Positions 17,644 to 24,000 of a DNA stretch of 24,000 nucleotides are shown here, piece by piece (position 1 is the stretch's first letter; each line of letters opens with the position of its first letter). The DNA comes from Mesostigma viride (Eukaryota; Streptophyta; Mesostigmatophyceae; Mesostigmatales; Mesostigmataceae): positions 283,501-307,500 of the forward strand of contig RPFO01001075.1 of NCBI GenBank assembly GCA_009746045.1. Reading direction: 5' to 3'. A model generated the notes under the pieces. The model did no database searches, had not been told where the DNA came from, and saw only the letters and a program-made list of their open reading frames with translations. The position numbers were made by a program, and so were the translations under genes.

Positions 17644-17738
17644 ACATGACCATGAAAAAAAATTTTCCTTAGGTGCTATACGCGTTCTAAAAAAAGCTTA
17701 CAACGCGATATATCGCGTTCTAATTAAAAAAACACGGG

Positions 17739-17742
17739 TTAA
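17739..17742. repeat. TTAA target duplication, right
   Basis: Pairs with 13729-13732. The LINE tail continues as ATTAATTTATTAATTAAT to 17759. Confidence 0.75.
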
Positions 17743-17823
17743 TTAATTTATTAATTAATAGTTGTCCCAACTCAATACAACAGGCCATGTAGCGGGTTAG
17801 TATCCAATTTCCACCCTTTTGCT
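17743..17823 (+). other. Remainder of the family-1 LINE tail and its 3' flank
   Basis: ATTAATTTATTAATTAAT to 17759 continues the interrupted LINE tail. The rest (17760-17823) is flanking DNA with no recognised feature. Confidence 0.65.
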
Positions 17824-17832
17824 TCAGGGTAA
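17824..17832. repeat. TSD, left copy (TCAGGGTAA)
   Basis: Exact 9-bp match to 18031-18039. Confidence 0.9.
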
Positions 17833-18030
17833 TTAATTAATTAGACTCGTGCTCCCGTTTGGGAGTCACGGAGCATTAACCCCGATGGATGGATGGATGG
17901 GTGCAAACAGTCCTACCGGTCTAATCTATCTACATCGGCTACATACTACATCTATCTAACAGCATTCTAACTACAACATCTATCTAGGCAGCCGCACGCA
18001 GCCCTAGGGGAGCTATCTGGCGTGCCTCCC
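17833..18030 (-). mobile_element. Solo family-1 LINE 3' end (198 bp)
   Basis: On the minus strand it has only the last few ORF2 codons (GGGAGGCACGCCAGATAG), the 3' UTR, (CATC)n, the stem-loop (17846-17873) and a (TTAA)n tail. The direct repeat TCAGGGTAA flanks it exactly. The stem is conserved while the loop is AAAC instead of CAAC. Confidence 0.92.
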
Positions 18031-18039
18031 TCAGGGTAA
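18031..18039. repeat. TSD, right copy (TCAGGGTAA)
   Basis: Partner of 17824-17832. Confidence 0.9.
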
Positions 18040-18070
18040 GACAGGTGCATGATTTCTTGGCAAGCAGACA

Positions 18071-18117
18071 ATATCAAGGAGACAACCAGCGCAGGCCAGA
18101 AACCCGGAGAATCCGGT
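18071..18117 (+). repeat. Dispersed repeat, partial copy 4
   Basis: ATATCAAGGAGACAACCAGC then GCAGGCCAGAAA and the CGGAGAATCCGG core. It stops where copies 1 and 2 continue. Confidence 0.75.
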
Positions 18118-18336
18118 TAATATATTGCAGCGCAAGCAGACAATATATTGCAAGGAAACCACACATAGCAGTGAAGGAACTAACCTACATATTTATATGG
18201 CAAAAGAGAAGAAAGTACATTAACAGAATAGCCTTTAAATTGAGGAATGACTTCCGAACACATTCGGAACAGCGGATTAGGATGTCCACTGACAACTATA
18301 AACAAACAGTCACACCACACTATTGCTCATAAAGAC

Positions 18337-20437
18337 CTACTCCCATGCAAGGTCATCCTCATCAGACTCAGAGTCGGCACCAGCCATGCCAGTCCAGGAG
18401 TGCATCTCCTCAGAAATCTCCTTGGTGGCATCCTCCTCCGCAACCTTGCTGTTCCAGCCGTTCCTGCCGTCGAACACCGTGCACAGCTTGCAGTCCGCCG
18501 CAAACATGCCAGACACGATGTAGTCCTCGGCCTTGCCCTCAATGACGCCCTCACCATCCTTGCCCTTGACTGGGAGCTCAGTGACATCAAATGTCTCGCG
18601 GAAAGTCTGGCCCATGACTCCGTGCACAGCCTGAGTGGCATTCAAAGCAGAAATCTTCAGGTTCAGGTAGTTGTTGCCCGGGCCATCCTCAGACTCCCAG
18701 AACGCAGCGCGCACCACCTCCAGCTCAAGCTTGAGCAGGTTCTGCAAACACACACGCGCAGCATAAAGCAAGGTCATGTATAGATGTTAGGAAGCAACTC
18801 AATGCCAGACATAAAAATAGCACACAGAAAAATCAAAGTACACTACAAAAGCGTTATTAATGTCCTTGCTGGTATTATAAATAACAGAATACCAACCTGG
18901 ATGGTGATGAAGACACGGGTCTTGCGGCGCTGGATGGTCAGACCATGCCACCTGGTCATAGTCGACAGCTTCTGTGACTTCATGGTCTTGCCGTTGACAG
19001 TGACCGTGCCATGGGCCGCAGTGTACGGGGTGCCCGGTGGGGAGGTGGCGGACACGGTGATGTTGTAGTACGGGAAGAACATGATGGAGATCTCATCCAT
19101 CCAGGTGCCCTTGCGCTCCGAGTTCCCACGCACGCCAATCATGTGCATGTTCATGTGCAGGCGGCGGTCCGTGTAGACAGTGTAGATGCTGCCAGGGGCT
19201 CCCATGAAGTCAAACTTCAGGCCATTGCCGGCGACGAAGTGGGGGTCAGAGCGGATAGACACCTCTGGTGGAGGAGGCGGGAGGATTGCTGTTACAGCCA
19301 CACAAACATGCAAACAGGAAGCGAGAAATAAAACAAACCGAATGCTGTAAGCACAATCTGTTGAAGCAACTCAAAAGAGAAGAACAGCAGAAAAGTCATC
19401 AGGACAGAGGCAGCCAGGCCATCATTTTTGAAACATGAAGCAAGATGTCTCTCTTCCCCCCGCATCCCCCACCCCCCACACACACCACCACCAAAACAAA
19501 CACACAACCACAAAACACACAAGCCCTCTCACTTACGCCTGAAACGGTACACGACGGTAACCCTAGCACGAGCACGGGTAATCTTCTGCTGAATCAGGTT
19601 GCCAGACCCGGTCTGGTCACTAAAGGCACGGGCGACGGTGGGAAAGAAGACCCTGCCAGTGCCGATGTAAGGCACCAGATCAGCCGGGTTAGTGACCGTC
19701 TTGGACTCGTTGGCCGGGGCCTCCAGGTTAGCGAAGGTGCCACCGGAGCTGCCTCCGAAGTCAAGAACACCATCAGCGGGCCCAGCGGTCGTGGCGACCC
19801 TGGCCACTGGGGTAACGTTCAGCAGCAGCAGTCCATCCCAGCCCTGACGCATTTGGATGCTCGCCGAAAGGCTGAGAGTGACTTGAGTAGGGTTCGCCTC
19901 GGTCGACTCATAGGCGAGGGTACCGACGACGGAGCCAAAGTAGGTCAGAGCCGCAGAGAGAAGAGTGCCGCAAGTGGCCTGGTCAAACTGTGGCACGCTC
20001 AGAGTCCTCTGCTCGGCATGGCGGGAAGGTGTAAGCAAGGGTCAAAAGTGGGCAAAACGCATAAAAATAATGAGAAATAGAGATTGCGGCAAACGTCTCG
20101 CTCACTTGCGACAAAGGAGATCATCCCAAGTCAACGTGTTACTACGTAGCTGTGATCCGGCAACATTTAAGCCACAAGCTAAGTAGAAACCCTCTCAACA
20201 TGAGCTACCATTCAAACCAGTAAAAAAAAAACAAGAGGACGCAGGAGGACGCAAGTTGTCGCATCAGCACGCCACGATTTCCTACTTTAGAAAACCTACA
20301 TCCCAGTTGGTGTTGTTCAAGTAGTTGGCCTCCGGGTCATTCAAATAAGAAATGACGCCGCTAGATGGGCATGTCTGAGCTGACACGGAGCCAACCAAAA
20401 CCGCCGCAACGGCGAGGAACACAATGCTAGCCTTCAT
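18337..20437 (-). CDS. Secreted choice-of-anchor-E / root-cap domain protein (4 exons, 468 aa)
   Basis: Exons on the minus strand: 20437-20300, 20008-19537, 19288-18897 and 18741-18337. All junctions are GT-AG (donors GTAGGT, GTAAGT, GTTGGT; acceptors CAG) and the phases 0, 1, 0 fit exactly, giving 468 codons and a TAG stop. Residues 1-20 (MKASIVFLAVAAVLVGSVSA) form a signal peptide. Residues ~21-205 resemble the choice-of-anchor E domain of bacterial and algal surface proteins (TLSVPQFD, LDFGGSSGGTFANL, DLVPYIGTGRV, TVVYRF). A PPPPPE hinge follows. Residues ~215-425 match the plant root-cap/LEA-like family: DPHFVAGNGLKFDFMGAPGS, LHMNMHMIG, AVHGVMGQTFRE and ADCKLCTVF. The tail is acidic (SESDEDD). 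It probably acts outside the cell or at the wall; the biochemical role is unknown. No TATA box or clear poly(A) signal was seen. The neighbours are all repeats. Domain assignment is from memory of the families; splice phases are seen directly. Confidence 0.85.
19289..19536 (-). other. Intron 2 of the root-cap-domain gene
   Basis: 248 bp, GTAAGTGA donor and TAACAG acceptor. It is rich in GTG/GGT on the coding strand (CACCCCCCACACACACC on the plus strand). Confidence 0.8.
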
Positions 20438-21048
20438 CTTCGTGGCCTTCCACCAAGCCACGCGGTCTCGCTACAACCGGATTCTTCTGCGTTGGCAAGG
20501 TCTTTCTCCTCGTCGCCCCCCCCCGACGCCAACGGTGTGTGGGTGTGTGTCAAGATTGCAAGCAACGCCCGTGCGATCAAACAGCTGTGCACCGTCCGAT
20601 CTTGCTTGGGGAATTCCAGTCAATTGCTGTACCAGACCAGAGGCGCCGCAGCTTCCTGATTGGCCCAGAGGTGCAAACTCGCCAACCACAAACTTTTGAA
20701 TTACGGCGCGTTCGAGCCCGCTTTGGGCGGTTTCCGGGGGGCGCCAGGGCGCAGGTCGCAATGCGAGCTTATTATGATTACGGCGCCGCCCAAGTTCCAT
20801 CATACGGAAACGTTGGCTTGGGGAGTGCGGTTAGTACGAGCCACTCCAAGAATGGACGTTGTGGGTGACCTGGCAACGAGAGATATTTGCGGGGGTAACT
20901 ACCGGCTAGTTGTGGTCAGATGGACGGCATTTACCCGTCACGATTATCTCGCACTCTTATACAATGCTCAGCATAAACGCCACGCGTACGAATTAGCAGT
21001 TTTACAGGTCGCAATTAATTTAATAATTCGAGCTTATCCTTTAGATGT
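20438..21048. other. Upstream region of the gene, no further gene seen
   Basis: It should hold the promoter and 5' UTR of the minus-strand gene. No TATA box or other recognised element was found, and the short frames in this stretch lack any known motif. Confidence 0.45.
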
Positions 21049-22513
21049 AAAAAACAACTCTCTGCTTGGAGTTCCGGTGGCAAAACGCAGGGGAAGTGGC
21101 GCGGGGCGGGTAGTTCCGGTGGCAAACGCAGGGGAAGTGGCGCGGGGGGGGGGAAGCGGCCTCTGAGAAGTAAGGAATACTAAGCGAAAATGCCACGTAG
21201 GGGCACAAAGAGAGACTGAACTGAATCGTACTGAGTTACCGCGAATGAGGGGAAGAAGGGCTAGGGGAGGGAAAGGAGTAGCGACGAATCGAGTGAACTG
21301 GAGACGAAAATGGGTCGTGAGGTGCCCGGAGCTGAGCTGTTCGAAGAGACGGGAAGACTCCTCGGGCTTGGGGGAGGATGAGAGTAGCAGCGAATAGAAG
21401 GAAAGGGAAACTGCTTGGGCGAGGGTAGTTCCGGTGGCAAACACAGGGGAAGTGGCGCGGGGGGGGGGAGCGGCCTCTGAGAAGTAAGGAATACTAAGCG
21501 CTTTAGTAGTAAAAAACAACTCTCTGCTTGGAGTTCCGGTGGCAAAACGCAGGGGAAGTGGCGCGGGGCGGGTAGTTCCGGTGGCAAACGCAGGGGAAGT
21601 GGCGCGGGGGGGGGAAGCGGCCTCTGAGAAGTAAGGAATACTAAGCGAAAATGCCACGTAGGGGCACAAAGAGAGACTGAACTGAATCGTACTGAGTTAC
21701 CGCGAATGAGGGGAAGAAGGGCTAGGGGAGGGAAAGGAGTAGCGACGAATCGAGTGAACTGGAGACGAAAATGGGTCGTGGGGTGCCCGGAGCTGAGCTG
21801 TTCGAAGAGACGGGAAGACTCCTCGGGCTTCGGGGAGGATGAGAGTAGCAGCGAATAGAAGGAAAGGGAAACTGCTTGGGCGAGGGTAGTTCCGGTGGCA
21901 AACACAGGGGAAGTGGCGCGGGGGGGGGGAGCGGCCTCTGAGAAGTAAGGAATACTAAGCGCTTTAGTAGTAAAAAACAACTCTCTGCTTGGAGTTCCGG
22001 TGGCAAAACGCAGGGGAAGTGGCGCGGGGCGGGTAGTTCCGGTGGCAAACGCAGGGGAAGTGGCGCGGGGGGGGGGAGCGGCCTCTGAGAAGTAAGGAAT
22101 ACTAAGCAATAATGCCACGTAGGGGCACAAAGAGAGACTGAACTGAATCGTACTGAGTTACCGCGAATGAGGGGAAGAAGGGCTAGGGGAGGGAAAGGAG
22201 TATCGACGAATCGAGTGAACTGGAGACGAAAATGGGTCGTGGGGTGCCCGGAGCTGAGCTGTTCGAAGAGACGGGAAGACTCCTCGGGCTTGGGGGAGGA
22301 TTAGAGTAGCAGCGAATAGAAGGAAAGGGAAACTGCTTGGGCGAGGGTAGTTCCGGTGGCAAACGCAGGGGAAGTGGCGCGGGGGGGGGAGCGGCCTCTG
22401 AGAAGTAAGGAATACTAAGCGAAAATGCCACGTAGTAAGTGTATAAAAAAACAACTCTCTGCTTGGGCGAGGGTAGTTCCGGTGGCAAACGCAGGGGAAG
22501 TGGCGCGGGGGAA
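21049..22513. repeat. ~462-bp tandem repeat, about three copies
   Basis: The string AAAAAACAACTCTCTGCTTG recurs at 21049, 21511, 21972 and 22445 (periods about 462, 461 and 474). The first two complete units are nearly identical; the third diverges at its end. Each unit holds internal sub-repeats built on AGTTCCGGTGGCAAACGCAG followed by GGGAAGTGGCGCGGGG. Long Pro/Ser/Thr frames on the minus strand arise because 462 is divisible by three; they show no known domain. It is interpreted as a satellite-like array. Confidence 0.92.
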
Positions 22514-22640
22514 CTGCGGGCTGCCGGGGTGTGGGGGGGTCCGTTAATCTAGGTGGGTGGGGGGGTGCGGGGGTGCGGGGTGCGGAGAATCGGCGGTGGG
22601 GGAAAAGCTGACGCGTACGCGTCAGCTTGGGGGGGGGGGC
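22514..22640 (+). repeat. G-rich tract with perfect 24-bp palindrome
   Basis: Runs GGGTGGGGGGGTGCGGGGG with further G blocks (22550-22602) could form G-quadruplexes. At 22605-22628 AAGCTGACGCGT is followed directly by its reverse complement. Eleven G follow it. Confidence 0.8.
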
Positions 22641-22713
22641 TTGTTATTAGCAATTTTACGTCAGGACCAAAACGGTAAGATCTCCTCATCTTACTACTGT
22701 ATACAGCATGCAC

Positions 22714-22783
22714 GGCCACTATAGATTCTCTGCTGCCCATGTGCGGCGTGGGACACAGCAACAACAACAACAACAACAACAAC
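22714..22783 (+). repeat. (CAA)n-tailed short repeat, copy 2
   Basis: TTCTCTGCTGCCCATGTGCG then GCGTGGGACACAG and a (CAA)n run at about 22758-22783. Same order as copies at 7064-7132 (minus) and 22821-22872. Confidence 0.75.
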
Positions 22784-22820
22784 AGCATGCACTGGCATGC
22801 TGTTCAGTGTCTTGGCCCTC

Positions 22821-22872
22821 GGCCGTTTCCAAATCTCTGCTGCCCAAGTGCGGTGTGGGCAACAACAACAAC
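22821..22872 (+). repeat. (CAA)n-tailed short repeat, copy 3
   Basis: GGCCGTTTCC, AAATCTCTGCTGCCCAAGTG, CGGTGTGGGCAACAACAAC. Tandem to copy 2 in the same orientation. Confidence 0.75.
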
Positions 22873-22989
22873 TGTATGCAGCGGACGACTCAATACTTGA
22901 AACGTGGATGGGACCTGTTCAAGCTGCAACTTTTAACGCTTGGCACGTGGATACCTGCGTGGATACACTAATTTTTGGAATGGCTGATA

Positions 22990-23032
22990 CTATTCGTGGC
23001 GGGAATCGAACTTGGGACCTTTCGCGACTGTG
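22990..23032 (-). repeat. 43-bp tRNA-like insertion between 13-bp direct repeats
   Basis: The 13-mer GGAATGGCTGATA occurs at 22977-22989 and 23033-23045. The segment between, on the minus strand, contains AAGTTCGATTCC, a good Pol III B-box, preceded by GGTCCC. It resembles the 3' part of a tRNA but its stems do not pair well. A small retrotransposed tRNA or SINE fragment with TSD is the likely reading. Confidence 0.5.
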
Positions 23033-23111
23033 GGAATGGCTGATAACTCCTTCCGCATTTTTGTTGTACAGTACCTTGATTAAAGTATACCCCTGGTATA
23101 CCCCTTGTAAA

Positions 23112-23171
23112 CAGTCCTACACGCCTTAAGTTGGGTTCGAGGGTTTCTCCGGGTCAACCCAACTTAACGCG
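23112..23171. mobile_element. Inverted-repeat element related to the CAGTC...TTAAGTT family
   Basis: It starts CAGTCCTACACGCCTTAAG, close to the CAGTCATACCCGCGTTAAG ends at 4825 and 6934. CTTAAGTTGGGTT at 23125-23137 pairs with AACCCAACTTAA at 23156-23167. Only a short fragment is present. Confidence 0.5.
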
Positions 23172-23298
23172 TGAAACCAACTTGAAACGCGTCGGTTACA
23201 GTACGTGTACCATAACTTGCGAGTTGCGACCCCCCGGCCCCCGCCCTGCTGACGGACTTAAGGGTGTCGTTTGATAGCTCTCGTCAAGGCCGATCGAC

Positions 23299-23331
23299 CT
23301 GCACTGCAGTACAGTACTGTACTGTACAGTA
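23299..23331. repeat. GTAC-rich palindromic cluster
   Basis: CTGCAGTACAGTACTGTACTG is built of overlapping CAGTAC/GTACTG units that can fold on themselves. A related cluster is at 23534-23578. Confidence 0.6.
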
Positions 23332-23533
23332 AAGAATCCACCCCGGCCCAAGGTCGTATATTGAAATTTCGGGTCGTACAGTAACAATTATTAGTCCTGA
23401 AACCGGGCTGTCTAGGTACATAATATGTTGAGTTGAGTTGAGTTTATTCCCACGCTCTAGGTATCCAACTACATTATTTAAACATATGAAAGACCATAAA
23501 CATATGAAAGATTTAGGTGAAGCACTACACAGC

Positions 23534-23578
23534 ACGGTCCTACAGTACAGTACTGTTGTTGTTGTTGTTGCCAGTACT
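23534..23578. repeat. Palindromic CAGTACTG pair around (TTG)n
   Basis: CAGTACAGTACTG, then five TTG units, then CAGTACTGTAG; the flanks are complementary. Confidence 0.6.
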
Positions 23579-24000
23579 GTAGCCGAACTGAACCTACCAT
23601 CGGTGTCTCCCTGCCTCCTGCAATTGAACGCACGTTTGTACGCACGTGACACGTGACCGGTCCACGACTAAGCTTTACAGTGAACTGTAAACAGCCTCGT
23701 CGGGCTTGACAGCCTCGCGGACTTAGGTATCTCCCGAGGCTCCGGACTGTGGTCCGGCATGGGGCAATTTCCAGCACGTCCTGCAAGTTCATGATCCAAC
23801 GATGCAGGACGCTACGTAACTACGCGCGGGCTTATGATTTAGTTTCGTCTGGGCTGCAGACTTGTACCGTGAAGCTGGCAGGTTGTAAATATCGGCTTCG
23901 GTTGTGGAAACTTGATTCACGATTTTACCGCCAGCTAATACAAGTTTCATTTCTTATATGCTCCCAACCCTTCCAGGTGTTTGGAGTTTGAAGATATATC
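23579..24000. other. No recognisable gene
   Basis: Only short frames without known motifs to the end of the window. Confidence 0.45.

Larger units (their letters stand above)
13733..17738. mobile_element. piggyBac-like DNA element in the LINE tail
   Basis: Both ends read TTAA|CCCGTGTTTTTTTA inward (13729 onward, and the reverse complement ending at 17742). A TTAA duplication with termini starting CCC is the signature of the piggyBac superfamily. Inside the termini lie palindromic repeats related to ACAACGCGAT-ATCGCGTTGT at 13746-13797 and 17700-17722. The rest is 13798-15112 and 17251-17690, without a recognisable transposase (no convincing long frame), so it is probably non-autonomous or decayed. 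The ~2.1-kb family-2 LINE at 15119-17244 is a later insertion, leaving about 1.9 kb for the original element. The transposase source is unknown. Confidence 0.8.

Noticed and set aside
21034-22130. Pro/Ser/Thr-rich minus-strand proteins of 211 and 289 codons
   Set aside because: They follow the tandem array, shift frame where the period is 461 or 474, and show no domain; treated as repeat artefacts.
21049-22513. CRISPR-like array
   Set aside because: The period is ~462 bp with no short unique spacers, and the setting is eukaryotic.

Overview
The window is eukaryotic nuclear DNA, most likely from a green-lineage alga or related plant-lineage organism. Evidence for this: one spliced gene with GT-AG introns encodes a secreted protein ending in a plant-type root-cap domain. 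The rest is packed with non-LTR retrotransposons (LINEs), a piggyBac-like element, TA-flanked miniature inverted repeats, microsatellites and a ~462-bp tandem repeat. No operon, Shine-Dalgarno spacing or prokaryotic gene layout is visible. The organism assignment is inference.

Region by region. (1) Positions 1-2130 hold the 5' UTR and decayed ORF1 of a LINE on the minus strand, split by a 5'-truncated copy of another LINE with a 7-bp target-site duplication (TSD). (2) Positions 2145-2424 hold two LINE 3' ends around a large (CCCT)n array. (3) Positions 2425-5670 have no recognisable gene, but hold a (CAGT)n array, a TA-flanked inverted-repeat element, a dispersed ~80-bp repeat, a tRNA-like box and a strong hairpin. 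(4) Positions 5678-6477 are a LINE 3' end interrupted by a second LINE 3' end, both with TSDs. (5) Positions 6812-7132 hold a second inverted-repeat element and a (CAA)n-tailed repeat; 7235-7579 is a decayed LINE C-terminus. (6) Positions ~7777-17759 are one large nest. A nearly full-length LINE (family 1: 5' UTR, ORF1, ORF2 with AP-endonuclease, RT and C-terminal region, 3' UTR) carries inside its RT C-terminal coding region a 640-bp copy of a second LINE (family 2). In its (TTAA)n tail sits a 4-kb piggyBac-like element, which itself holds a 2.1-kb family-2 LINE on the opposite strand. (7) Positions 17824-18039 are a 198-bp solo 3' end of family 1 with a 9-bp TSD. (8) Positions 18337-20437 (minus) hold the one convincing host gene, four exons, 468 aa: signal peptide, choice-of-anchor-E-like domain, proline hinge, root-cap domain, acidic tail. 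(9) Positions 21049-22513 are about three copies of a ~462-bp tandem repeat. (10) Positions 22513-24000 hold a G-rich tract around a perfect 24-bp palindrome, two more (CAA)n repeats, a tRNA-like micro-insertion with a 13-bp duplication, and GTAC-rich palindromes.

The most informative result is the insertion history, which can be read almost base by base. Removing the family-2 insert at 12325-12964 with one TSD copy restores the family-1 reading frame exactly. The two LINE families share a 3'-terminal stem-loop (CAAC loop, bulged A) whose paired bases differ in a compensatory way. The LINE (TTAA)n tail supplied the TTAA target used by the piggyBac-like element.
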